Part shown: positions 1-6,570 of the stretch, in pieces
Position numbering within the stretch: the stretch's first letter is position 1
Layout of the letters: each line of letters starts with the position of its first letter
Assembly: GCA_937983305.1 (NCBI GenBank)
Contig: CALKAJ010000129.1
Coordinates: forward strand, 1-34,021
Origin: an uncultured Ignavibacteriota bacterium
GTDB lineage: Bacteria > Bacteroidota > Ignavibacteria > Tepidaquicellales > Tepidaquicellaceae
Reading direction: 5' to 3'
Length of the DNA: 34,021 nt
Made by a program: the position numbers and the translations under genes
Notes under the pieces: generated by a model
Told to the model about the DNA's origin: nothing
Seen by the model: the letters and a program-made list of their open reading frames with translations, nothing else
The model's database searches: none

Positions 1-50
1 TACGATGTGGTGATTCGTGACTGGAGTTCAGACGTGTGCTCTTCCGATCT
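1..50. other. Illumina adapter remnant at contig end
   Basis: Positions 17-50 match the Illumina TruSeq index-read adapter, ending in GCTCTTCCGATCT, and the 16 bases before it look like index plus P7 sequence. This is library sequence and not genome. Real sequence starts at about 51, so the contig stops artificially inside the prophage. Any reading frame that runs through this segment, on either strand, gives an artificial peptide. Confidence 0.97.
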
Positions 51-301
51 ACGGTGTCGCGTTGGACTTCCCTTTCGCGTTGGGTTTCGAGATTGGGGTT
101 GAGGAATACAGGAGTTGGAACGGGGTCAGGGAAGAGGAGATTATATCCTTTGTAGGCGACCATTGCCGCGAGGAATATAAGGAAAGCGTAGAGCGAAATT
201 TTATAGACAGATATCCAAGAGAAACGCGAAGGCGTTCCCAAGCCTGAGCTTTGGAAAGAGGACTTTGAATCGGTGTTGTTATGTTTTTTGTTATATGACA
301 T
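51..301 (-). CDS. Small membrane protein, partial (runs into contig edge)
   Basis: An open frame starts at ATG 299-301, with an in-frame ATG six bases upstream, and stays open to the adapter junction: 83 codons are visible and the C-terminus is missing. The first 34 residues are polar and rich in Ser, Asn and Lys. A hydrophobic helix follows at about residues 35-50, then a proline-rich stretch (FPDPVPTPVF) and a charged tail. The start overlaps the end of the upstream gene by 11 bases, a sign of translational coupling. The layout, one N-terminal helix plus a polar tail, would fit a phage inner-membrane lysis protein or another virion or membrane accessory. The family is not recognised. Confidence 0.6.
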
Positions 302-548
302 CGGCATCGAGGTCATCTTTAAGTTTTTGAGTTTTGAGTTCATCGTTATATTCCGCTTCGAATCGTTCGCCGAAACCATTGGATTTACAGAGGGCAGAGA
401 CAATGATTTTGATGTGTTTGTTAATCTTATCGAAATTGTTGAACACGGAATTGCGATACAGTTTTTTATTCCGGATTGCGTTGATGTGCATTGTAATTAA
501 AATGCTCAGGAGGTTTGTGCCTACAAAAATAATTAGCTCTTCTATCAT
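291..548 (-). CDS. Small phage membrane protein (85 aa), holin-like in layout
   Basis: The protein has a hydrophobic helix at about residues 4-24 (IIFVGTNLLSILITMHINAI), followed by a mixed-charge, probably helical tail of about 60 residues. It lies in the phage late region, downstream of a putative structural gene and overlapping the next small membrane protein. A strong hairpin sits in the 60-base gap upstream. Two adjacent small membrane proteins in a phage late operon suggest a lysis module (holin/spanin type), but no family motif is visible and a role in the particle is equally possible. Starts at ATG 546-548. Confidence 0.55.
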   Translation of the reverse strand: MIEELIIFVGTNLLSILITMHINAIRNKKLYRNSVFNNFDKINKHIKIIVSALCKSNGFGERFEAEYNDELKTQKLKDDLDADVI

Positions 549-565
549 ACTTCGTTTTTTTTAGA

Positions 566-595
566 AAGCTGCTCTCCGGGAGAGAAGAGCAGCTT
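566..595. other. Perfect 10-bp hairpin between late genes
   Basis: AAGCTGCTCT (566-575) and AGAGCAGCTT (586-595) are perfect inverted repeats around a 10-base loop that can itself fold. The hairpin lies between the stop of the 608-1135 gene and the start of the 291-548 gene. In the transcribed (minus) direction it is followed by A-rich and not T-rich sequence, so a classic terminator is unlikely. An mRNA-stability or processing element would fit. Confidence 0.6.
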
Positions 596-607
596 CGTTA
601 TCAGGGA

Positions 608-1135
608 TTAGGTTTCGAGGATTACAAAGTAAGGGTTCTTGGAATCGATTGCGGTTAGTCCGGATGCAGTTGCCTCCTCAGGGAGGTCAGTATCAGGAAC
701 ACAGTCACAAAGTCCATTATCAGCCGGGTTAATAAGTCCGGTGATAGTGATTTTTTGGTGAGTTGATGCTTTCATTTCCCAGTCGATTTCTTTTTTAAAT
801 ATTACTTTATCAGCAAAAATTTCCTGAGTTTTTGAGCCGTTGGAACCATTGTTATAATAGACTTTAACTTCTGTACCACAGATTTCAAGTACTCTATCAA
901 CAACTTCTTTGTTAACCTGAGCGAGTTCGATATTTATACCGCAAGAAGAAGCACCTTCACCGGAGGCGGTGTTGTTATCGGCATATTTAACCGAGACTTC
1001 TTCTGCTTTGAGATTGATTTTACCTGATATGATATTACCAAGTCCTTCCCATACGCCGGAGGCGGTTTTTATGAGGAAAAGGTTACCGGATTTGAATCTT
1101 AGTCCGGTTGATGATTTACGCGTGTTAGCAGGCAT
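608..1135 (-). CDS. Putative phage structural protein (tail-tube-like?), 175 aa
   Basis: The family is not recognised with confidence. The composition (short beta-prone segments, many Gly, Ser, Thr and Asn) and the position directly downstream of the major capsid gene point to a virion protein. The pattern KINLKAEEVSVKY followed by a block ending INIELAQVNKEVVDRVLE resembles tail-tube or tail-terminator-like proteins of other phages, where a beta-sandwich is followed by a helix. A head decoration protein is the main alternative. The start ATG 1133-1135 gives an N-terminal MPANTRKSSTG, a basic arm of the kind often seen in capsid-associated proteins. Confidence 0.6.
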   Translation of the reverse strand: MPANTRKSSTGLRFKSGNLFLIKTASGVWEGLGNIISGKINLKAEEVSVKYADNNTASGEGASSCGINIELAQVNKEVVDRVLEICGTEVKVYYNNGSNGSKTQEIFADKVIFKKEIDWEMKASTHQKITITGLINPADNGLCDCVPDTDLPEEATASGLTAIDSKNPYFVILET

Positions 1136-1174
1136 AGGTTAATTAATTTGAAAGTTTATAAAGTTTCTAAAGTT

Positions 1175-1190
1175 TCCCGACAAGTCGGGA
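1175..1190. repeat. Short perfect palindrome between capsid and next gene
   Basis: TCCCGACAAGTCGGGA has 7-base arms around AA. It lies in the 93-base gap between the capsid gene and the 608-1135 gene, next to degenerate AAAGTTT repeats (1150-1175). GC-rich hairpins of this type are often dispersed in intergenic DNA. Here it could work as a weak transcription attenuator between the capsid gene and downstream late genes. Confidence 0.5.
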
Positions 1191-1228
1191 TAAATTCCAG
1201 GTTTGTAAAGATATTATCGCGGATTTAT

Positions 1229-2047
1229 TTAAGGTTTGTATTTGACTACGGCGAATTGATTTTTGAGCAGTTTAACACCGGCATGACAAATAACGTCAAC
1301 AACGGTCTGCAGGTTGACGGAGTCCCATGCTTCTTTTATGTCGCCGAGTTTGTTAATAACTACCGCCATACCGGGTCCGTAGATTCCGACCATAGTATAT
1401 TTCTGCGCAGAAGAAACTGTAATAGTATCCATTACACCGGTGATGAAGAAATTATTACCCATGAATTTGAGGAAGGTTCCTGATTCGAGGTAATTGGGAT
1501 TGAAAGAGATAGCAGACTTTACGGTGTCGATACCAAAGAATTCCGATGCGAGATTGGAGTCAACTACGATGACTCTATCATTTTTGGGAACTTTAAGGAT
1601 ATCAAATTTTTTATTTATGTCAATGATATCGCTCCATCCCATAGTTGCCGCAGCAAAGGCAGATTTTTCGGTTGTACCTTGAGCGGCGGTAAGTACAAGT
1701 TTATCGAGTTTTTCTTGGATTACAGAGGCCGCAGAGTTGATGTAAGCTGTGAGCAGAGTGCCGTTGGATTCATAAGCACCAAGCAATTCATCAGCGAGCG
1801 GGACAGAATACTTAGTCAATGGGATATTGATCATAGTAGTATCTGTTTTTGTTTTTTTCCTTGAATCATCAACAAGAGGTACTCCGGCAGTTTTAACTTC
1901 CGGAATTGCGAGGTCAGGAATGTCAACAGAAGAAGCACCATCTTTAACGAGAGCGTCAAAGGAACGGTTCATTTTGTTGTAAATGCCAAGACCTTCAATG
2001 AGGCGTTGGACGAATGAATCAGCGAGAACAATTTTGTCGTAAGGCAT
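1229..2047 (-). CDS. Major capsid protein
   Basis: This 272-residue protein follows the protease/scaffold gene, as the major head subunit does in Mu-like and many other tailed phages. It has the make-up of an HK97-fold capsid protein: an N-terminal helix-rich arm (residues 1-40), a beta-rich P-domain stretch (NIPLTKYSVPLADELL), a long central helix (NSAASVIQEKLDKLVLTAA), a segment describing a fixed coordinate frame (NDRVIVVDSNLASEFFG) and a C-terminal beta region with a final basic tail. The start is ATG 2045-2047, giving MPYDKIVLADSF. The leader upstream consists almost entirely of a 7-bp tandem repeat. Assignment rests on length, layout and context and not on a diagnostic motif. Confidence 0.75.
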   Translation of the reverse strand: MPYDKIVLADSFVQRLIEGLGIYNKMNRSFDALVKDGASSVDIPDLAIPEVKTAGVPLVDDSRKKTKTDTTMINIPLTKYSVPLADELLGAYESNGTLLTAYINSAASVIQEKLDKLVLTAAQGTTEKSAFAAATMGWSDIIDINKKFDILKVPKNDRVIVVDSNLASEFFGIDTVKSAISFNPNYLESGTFLKFMGNNFFITGVMDTITVSSAQKYTMVGIYGPGMAVVINKLGDIKEAWDSVNLQTVVDVICHAGVKLLKNQFAVVKYKP

Positions 2048-2053
2048 AGGTTA

Positions 2054-2130
2054 GTTAAAGGTTAAAGGTTAAAAGTTAAAAGTTAAAGGTTAAAGGTTAA
2101 AAGTTAAAAGTTAAAGGTTAAAGGTTAAAG
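2054..2130. repeat. Eleven-unit 7-bp tandem repeat in the capsid gene leader
   Basis: Eleven uninterrupted copies of GTTAAAR lie between the protease/scaffold gene and the capsid gene. The last base of successive units, read on the plus strand, runs G,G,A,A,G,G,A,A,G,G,G, so the array also has a 28-bp higher-order period, which points to growth by slippage or unequal exchange of a larger unit. It ends 6 bases upstream of the capsid ATG, so its length would change the 5' leader of the most heavily expressed late gene. Confidence 0.9.
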
Positions 2131-2174
2131 GTTTGTCAAGTTTATCAAGTTTGTAGAGCAAGAGATTGTGAAGA

Positions 2175-3146
2175 TTATTTTTTAAAATAATTTTCACGGA
2201 GCATAACAATTTGCTCTTGGGTGAGCTTTTCCTGAAGGGATAGGTCCTTGAGCAAATCTTTATATGTAACAGGTTTTCCGTCTATCATTATATCTTTCGA
2301 TTCCGGAGAATTTGGTTGTTTTTTAGGTACGGCGCCGGAGTCGAATATAGAAAGCACGGGAAGAGTTTCTGCAAGTTTAATAAATTCATCGGGAGCAGAT
2401 TCGGCCAGGGCAATCAGTGAATCTTTCGAGGCGGGAAGGGCTTTTTTTTGTGCGATAAGAGAATCAACGAGTGCTGTATTAGCTTTTTTTTGAGTTGTTA
2501 TTTTTTCCTCTTGTAACGTAACAATCTTCGACTGGATATCTGCGAGAGATATTTCGAGTTCAGAATTTTTTTGAGATATGGATGTAATATGAGAAGATAT
2601 ACTTGATAAGGCCTCTTCTTCATTTGTTGCGGGCAGAGATAGAGATTCTGCAAGGAGAATAATTTTGCTGTTCATATTTTTATTGTTTGTTTTAGAAGTA
2701 TCAATGAAGGAAATATTGAGTTCCGGTGATGTGAATGTATAGGATTGTGAAAGGTTGGATTCGGAAAGTTTGATAGGAGGAAGCCCTTTTACTTGAGGAA
2801 ATGGAACGAGAGAAACAGCTCTCAGATAAAATTTTTCGTTATATACGCCAATTTCAATAGAAGGTCTTTGGTATCTACCGAGTGAGGTGAGAGCAATAAT
2901 TTCATCGGAGAGTTTTACGAATGAAACAAGGAGACCGCCGTCGGGTTCGGAGAATACAACATCAGAGACATATCCGTGAGCAGCGCCGGACTGGGCGTGG
3001 TCAAGTGTCAATGGAGCTTCGTGGAATTGAGGGTTATAAGATTCAGCAATTTCTTTGAGGATATCGGCTGTAAGTATAAGTTCTTTTCCGTTGTGAGAAA
3101 TAACTCCCGGTTTACAGACTAAAAAATATTTTTGAGGTAAAGTCAT
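2175..3146 (-). CDS. Phage gpI-like head maturation protease/scaffold
   Basis: This resembles the Mu I protein family: an N-terminal protease domain (about residues 1-150), with the conserved LTLDHAQSGAAHGYVSDVVF block holding the likely catalytic histidine and a RPSIEIG segment resembling the serine-bearing region, then a linker and a long coiled-coil C-terminal half rich in Glu, Lys and Gln that would be the scaffold. In Mu the scaffold part can also be made alone from an internal start; MNSKIILLAESLS (near 2675) is a possible such start. The ATG at 3144-3146 is chosen because the longer frame to 3212 begins on a TTG that is the -33 box of the promoter. The gene heads the leftward late operon. 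Confidence 0.8.
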   Translation of the reverse strand: MTLPQKYFLVCKPGVISHNGKELILTADILKEIAESYNPQFHEAPLTLDHAQSGAAHGYVSDVVFSEPDGGLLVSFVKLSDEIIALTSLGRYQRPSIEIGVYNEKFYLRAVSLVPFPQVKGLPPIKLSESNLSQSYTFTSPELNISFIDTSKTNNKNMNSKIILLAESLSLPATNEEEALSSISSHITSISQKNSELEISLADIQSKIVTLQEEKITTQKKANTALVDSLIAQKKALPASKDSLIALAESAPDEFIKLAETLPVLSIFDSGAVPKKQPNSPESKDIMIDGKPVTYKDLLKDLSLQEKLTQEQIVMLRENYFKK

Positions 3147-3181
3147 TTTTATTTTTTTTACAGCGTTATAAATATTTAATA

Positions 3182-3212
3182 CAAACATAGGAGTTATTAT
3201 ATCCGATTGCAA
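3182..3212 (-). promoter_or_regulatory. FCB-type promoter for leftward late genes
   Basis: On the minus strand a TTG (3210-3212) is followed after exactly 20 bases by TATGTTTG (3182-3189). This fits the TTG-N19-21-TAnnTTTG consensus known for the main sigma factor of Bacteroidota. It would start transcription about 30 bases upstream of the protease/scaffold ATG. Confidence 0.65.
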
Positions 3213-3274
3213 TAAAGTATAATCAATATGGCGTATTTCGCTTATTTAATAGAGACTTAGAGAAGTATATTCCT

Positions 3275-3282
3275 TACTTTTG
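3275..3282 (+). promoter_or_regulatory. Possible -7 box for rightward late genes
   Basis: TACTTTTG fits the TAnnTTTG -7 element and ends 16 bases before the ATG at 3299. No TTG is found at the expected -33 distance, so this is a weak or activator-dependent candidate. It faces away from the leftward promoter at 3182-3212, making this gap a divergent control region for both late blocks. Confidence 0.35.
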
Positions 3283-3298
3283 TATAAAAAAAATATAT

Positions 3299-3721
3299 AT
3301 GGTACATCAAGTAGAAGCAGCAGTAATTTATTTTTTAAGGGGACTTTTTCCAAATGCGAAACGCTACAGGAATGAGTTTTCATCCGGAGGGGAATGGATA
3401 CCTTCATTTCCGGCTGTGATGGTCAGGGTTGAGAGTTTAGTTCCGGAGCAAGTGTATGGAAATGGCGAGGTTTGTTCTTACGAGGGGAGTATAATCGTAT
3501 ATATTGGCGGGAAACTAAATAGCCCCGAGGAGAGCGAGGAATTTATTCCTACGGTAATTGAGCGAGTTGTTAATGCGGTAATAAATGCGAATGGACTGGG
3601 ATTTACAGATGTAACCGGGCAAGCGAGATATATAGGTTTAGAGTTTAGAGAGGTGAGGTATGTGGAGAGTGAGTATGGAGTAGAGATTTATGCAGTAAGT
3701 ATAAATTATTCGATTACGTGA
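3299..3721 (+). CDS. Mu gp37-like / DUF1834 family phage protein
   Basis: This 140-residue protein looks like the DUF1834/gp37 group of Mu-like phages, small proteins encoded among the head-tail joining genes. Visible features are an N-terminal helix (VEAAVIYFLRGLFPNAKRY), a beta-strand pair around PSFPAVMVRVESLVPEQVYG, a central IIVYIGGK strand and a C-terminal EVRYVESEYGVEIYAVSINYSI strand pair. The length is near the usual 140-180. In Mu gp37 lies just before the tail sheath gene; here it is the first gene of a plus-strand block that goes on to the portal after a 514-base non-coding gap. Confidence 0.6.
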   Translation: MVHQVEAAVIYFLRGLFPNAKRYRNEFSSGGEWIPSFPAVMVRVESLVPEQVYGNGEVCSYEGSIIVYIGGKLNSPEESEEFIPTVIERVVNAVINANGLGFTDVTGQARYIGLEFREVRYVESEYGVEIYAVSINYSIT

Positions 3722-3849
3722 TGAGAAGTTTTAAAAAAAAGTATCGGTGTTCACTTTTTTTGTACACCAAAAGAAAGCAAAAAACCGTAAATTTTGCGTA
3801 TAAATACTAAAAACGGCAAAAATAGGTCAATGAATTTCCGAAGTGCAAA

Positions 3850-3970
3850 AAAAAAACTTGAATAATGACCTCAAAAATGGAAAAAAACTTGAATAGAATG
3901 GAATTTCACCCCAAAAAGTGGGGTAAAAACTTGAATAATAACCTCAAAAGTGAGGGAAAAACTGAAAAAT
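3850..3970. repeat. Spaced repeats with covarying mini-hairpins
   Basis: The core ACTTGAATA occurs at 3856-3864, 3887-3895 and 3929-3937, with a decayed copy near 3960. After each core comes a mini-stem: CCTC/GG-like (weak) in the first, ACCCC/GGGGT (3908-3924) in the second and CCTC/GAGG (about 3942-3955) in the third, always around an AAAA(A)GT-type loop. The stem bases differ between copies while pairing is kept in the second and third, which suggests selection for structure. Confidence 0.6.
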
Positions 3971-4172
3971 GTGAACTTTTTTCGTACCCATACGTTACCC
4001 TGTCTTTTTCGAGAAAACGTCTCTACGGGGCTTAAAATGGCTCAACTGTGTTAATAGGATTAATATTTTATTGGGCTTGTATAGTGGGATTAATGAATAC
4101 AGCTTTTTTAGTGCATTTTTTTATGGATAAAAGTTGTACAAAAAAAGTGAACACAGAAAAAAAGTAAATTGA

Positions 4173-4198
4173 CATTCCCAAGCCGGAGCATGGGAATG
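4173..4198. repeat. 8-bp hairpin, REP-like, upstream of portal gene
   Basis: CATTCCCA (4173-4180) pairs perfectly with TGGGAATG (4191-4198) around the loop AGCCGGAGCA. A related but decayed sequence, GTTCCCAAGCCTGAGC, occurs at about 233-248 inside the partial membrane-protein gene. The resemblance suggests a dispersed intergenic hairpin family and not a site private to this gene. It lies 38 bases upstream of the portal ATG. Confidence 0.55.
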
Positions 4199-4235
4199 AG
4201 AAGAGAAATAAAAAAAATAAGAAAGGAAAATTAGC

Positions 4236-5642
4236 ATGAATATATTTAATTTTAGAAAGCCGGTATCGAAACCCTTAAGTCCGGTAATAAAAAGTATTCC
4301 GAAGTCAAATCCAAGAAATATATACTCGCTTTTTACGAGTGAATTTGCGGAACTTGACTTACAGAGAATCAAGAGGTATATAGAAACAGCGAGGCGAGGT
4401 CTTAATTTTTGGAAGTCGTTATTTTTTGAGTATATTCGCAGGGAGGATTTATTTATCGGTGGTGTATGTCAGACTCGTAAGTTGTCGTTAATCGGGAAAT
4501 TGCGTTCAGCTTTGCGGAGCAAGGGGTTTGATAGTATAATACAAGGGGGCGAGGGAGCGATAAGAGAGTATATTATAGAAAGTTATAAGGGGGTTGATAT
4601 AGCTAATGTTGTATCTGACATAGTGGAATCACAGTTACAAGGTTTGAGTATATTTGAGATTGATTATGGGGTTAGAGCCGGGAAGATAGTACCTGAGAAA
4701 ATAGAGTTAGTTCCCAATCATTTAGTGTTATATGATGATATATCAAATGAGTATTCGATATTGGACATTCGGGAAAATGATAGCAATTTTATGAGAGTAT
4801 TAAGTTCAAATTCTTACGGAGATAGGATAGATATGAGTAATATAAAGAAAGTGGAAGTTGATCCGCGTAAATTATTAGAGGTTCATAGTTATGATGGAAA
4901 TTCGCAGAATGGATGTATGAATGGCTGTATAGATAGTTTAATCATAGCATATTATTTTAAGAGATACGGAATAAGCGACTGGTCGACATTTTTAGAGTTA
5001 TATGCAACCCCTTCCCGTGTAGGGAAGTATGACCCATTGAGCGCGACCCCTTCGGATATAAGAGCCCTTGAAGATGGGGTAAAAAACTTTGGAGCAAACA
5101 GTTGGGCAGTTATCTCTAATAACACCGATCTTGAATTCCCGAGCACTGCCGGGAAGAAAGAGAGTTCGGATATATATAAAGATTACATAGAATATTTTAA
5201 TAATTCAATCTCGATAAGAGTATTGGGTCAGACGTTAACCACATCGGTTGGTGATACGGGAAGCTATGCTGCCGCAAGGGTTCATAATACAGTTCGTGAG
5301 GATATATTGAACAGTGATGTAATGATTGTTGAGGAAACGCTGAATAGGTTAAACAGACGATTGATAGACCTAAATTTTTCGGGTGTTACGGACTATCCTG
5401 TGGTGGTATTTCCGGAGACGAGGGGGATAGATGATAAGAAGCAATTATCGGAGATATTGCGGAATCTGAGAGCTGCGGGTTATGAGCCGGATATAGAAAT
5501 GTTGGTAGATGAGTTTGGGTTTGAGTTGCAGAAAAGCAGTGAACAGATGACAGGCGGCAGTGAACAGAAGACAGGCGGCAGTGAACAGAAGACAGGCGGC
5601 AGTGAACAGGACATAGATGATATAATAAGAGAGCTTGTATAG
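4236..5642 (+). CDS. Portal protein, Mu gp29-like (DUF935)
   Basis: At 468 residues this matches the usual 450-520 of the DUF935 portal family, the ring through which DNA is pumped into the head. Recognisable features include the N-terminal TARRGLNFWKSLFFEYIRREDLF segment, a central FEIDYGVRAGKIVPEKIELVPNHL block, LIIAYYFKRYGISDWSTFLELYATPSRVGKYDP (typical of the family's wing/stem core) and the GQTLTTSVGDTGSYAAARVHNTVREDIL block near residue 345. The last 30 residues hold a SEQKTGG tandem repeat from a 21-bp DNA repeat and are probably a flexible tail. A purine-rich AAGGA lies 9-10 bases upstream of the ATG, one of few visible ribosome sites here. Confidence 0.88.
   Translation: MNIFNFRKPVSKPLSPVIKSIPKSNPRNIYSLFTSEFAELDLQRIKRYIETARRGLNFWKSLFFEYIRREDLFIGGVCQTRKLSLIGKLRSALRSKGFDSIIQGGEGAIREYIIESYKGVDIANVVSDIVESQLQGLSIFEIDYGVRAGKIVPEKIELVPNHLVLYDDISNEYSILDIRENDSNFMRVLSSNSYGDRIDMSNIKKVEVDPRKLLEVHSYDGNSQNGCMNGCIDSLIIAYYFKRYGISDWSTFLELYATPSRVGKYDPLSATPSDIRALEDGVKNFGANSWAVISNNTDLEFPSTAGKKESSDIYKDYIEYFNNSISIRVLGQTLTTSVGDTGSYAAARVHNTVREDILNSDVMIVEETLNRLNRRLIDLNFSGVTDYPVVVFPETRGIDDKKQLSEILRNLRAAGYEPDIEMLVDEFGFELQKSSEQMTGGSEQKTGGSEQKTGGSEQDIDDIIRELV
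5538..5609 (+). repeat. 21-bp tandem repeat inside the portal gene
   Basis: About 3.4 copies of a 21-bp unit (AGTGAACAGAAGACAGGCGG plus C) lie near the 3' end of the portal gene and encode SEQ(M/K)TGG repeated. The unit is a multiple of three, so copy-number change keeps the frame. The first copy differs by one base (ATGACA for AAGACA). Confidence 0.92.
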
Positions 5643-5698
5643 AAAGTTTTTAAAGTTAATCAAGTTTTTAAAGTTAAAAAAATAAAATAAAAAATATT

Positions 5699-6094
5699 AT
5701 GGGACAATATATAACAAGGGAGGATTTTGATAGAAGGATGAACAAAGAGGATTTGGATACTCTAATAGTAAAAGAGGAGGCGAATTTAGAGGAAGCTATA
5801 GAAACGGCAGAGGGAGTTATAAATGGCTACCTTTCTCTGGTATGTGAGACGCCTTTGAATATTTCCCCTATACCGGGAATATTGGTACAGGCGGCATTCG
5901 ATATTAGTATTTATAATTTGCATAGCAGGGTGCAATTTCGAGACATTCCCGAATTTGTAAGGGATAAATATGAAGATGCGTTGAAGATGTTGACAAAAAT
6001 CTCTCGTGGAGAAATTATAATAAAAGAGATACCTGCGGAGATAAAAGAGGATAAAGTAATTATGCAAAGCGAAGCGAGGCGAACGTATAGATGA
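5699..6094 (+). CDS. Mu gp36-like protein (DUF1320), head-tail connector
   Basis: This 131-residue protein resembles the DUF1320/gp36 family, thought to take part in head completion or head-tail joining. The family's pattern is visible: an N-terminal MGQYITREDF start, a helix with EEANLEEAIETAEGVINGYLS, the AAFDISIYNLHSR segment and RDKYEDALKMLTKISRGEI near the C-terminus. The gene follows the portal after a 56-base spacer of degenerate AAAGTT repeats and overlaps the next gene by 4 bases (ATGA), so it is translationally coupled to the gpG-like gene. Confidence 0.82.
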   Translation: MGQYITREDFDRRMNKEDLDTLIVKEEANLEEAIETAEGVINGYLSLVCETPLNISPIPGILVQAAFDISIYNLHSRVQFRDIPEFVRDKYEDALKMLTKISRGEIIIKEIPAEIKEDKVIMQSEARRTYR

Positions 6095-6570
6095 GCGTTG
6101 TGAAAATTCCGGAAATATTGAAGCAGAAGGAAGGATCTATACCAAAGAAGATATTAAAGGTATTGGAGATAGAGCTTGTGCGTTCGGTACGTATGAATTT
6201 TGCAAAACAAGGAAGACCAGAGAGGTGGAAACCGAAATTGATTACTGATGGACGAAAGATATTATCCGGCAAGAGCGGGGATTTATTTTCGAGCATAAGC
6301 AGTAGTATATCAGAGAATAGAATTACTGTGTTGTTTGGTACGAATTATGCGGAGATACATAATAGAGGAGGAAGGATAGGAGTAACCAAAAAGATGCGTA
6401 AGTTTTTTTGGGCAAAGTATTATGAGACAAAGAAGGAAGTATGGAAAAAACTCGCATTGACTAAGAAGGGCTATATAGAAATTCCGAAGCGTGAGTTTGC
6501 ATTGCTGACGGAGGAAGATTTGAGAAGAATAATAACCATTTTACAAAGAAATATAAAAAATATAATATGA
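6091..6570 (+). CDS. Phage virion morphogenesis protein, Mu gpG-like
   Basis: This 159-residue protein belongs by layout to the phage virion morphogenesis family (Mu gpG / P2 gpS type, tail completion). The N-terminal helix RSVRMNFAKQGRPERWKPK carries the family's typical F-x-x-x-G-x-P-x-x-W pattern, followed by LSGKSGDLFSSISSSI and VLFGTNYAEIHNRGGRIG (the conserved Y-A-x-I-H-x-x-G-G segment), then a basic region and PKREFALLTEEDLRRI, the usual P-x-R-x-F/L-x-L-x-x-x-D near the end. It overlaps both neighbours by 4 bases, so it lies in one coupled operon with the gp36-like and terminase genes. Confidence 0.88.
   Translation: MSVVKIPEILKQKEGSIPKKILKVLEIELVRSVRMNFAKQGRPERWKPKLITDGRKILSGKSGDLFSSISSSISENRITVLFGTNYAEIHNRGGRIGVTKKMRKFFWAKYYETKKEVWKKLALTKKGYIEIPKREFALLTEEDLRRIITILQRNIKNII

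Larger units (their letters stand above)
3722..4235. repeat. 514-bp non-coding block framed by 20-bp inverted repeats
   Basis: No convincing coding frame is found here, which is unusual in a phage packed this tightly. GTGTTCACTTTTTTTGTACA at 3747-3766 recurs as an exact inverted copy at 4135-4154, enclosing about 370 bases, and a degenerate direct copy lies near 3969-3988. Between them are three to four spaced repeats, each with an ACTTGAATA-type core followed by a small hairpin. The arrangement could be a non-autonomous insertion (MITE-like), a transcription barrier between gene blocks, or a phage DNA site such as the central gyrase site of Mu. No target-site duplication is obvious. Confidence 0.6.

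Noticed and set aside
17..247. Plus-strand frame of 76 codons at the left edge
   Set aside because: It begins in adapter sequence (the TGVQTCALPI peptide is the translated adapter) and then reads antisense to the partial membrane-protein gene at 51-301.
2054..2130. CRISPR array
   Set aside because: The units are 7 bp with no spacers and no cas genes; this is a simple tandem repeat. The spaced repeats at 3850-3970 also lack uniform repeats and spacers.
3147..3212. Longer N-terminus for the protease/scaffold gene from a TTG at 3212
   Set aside because: That TTG is the -33 box of a good promoter, so the region is upstream of the transcription start; ATG 3146 gives a normal gpI N-terminus.
5445..5663. 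Minus-strand frame with repeated LLFTAAC
   Set aside because: It is the reverse reading of the 21-bp repeat in the portal gene.
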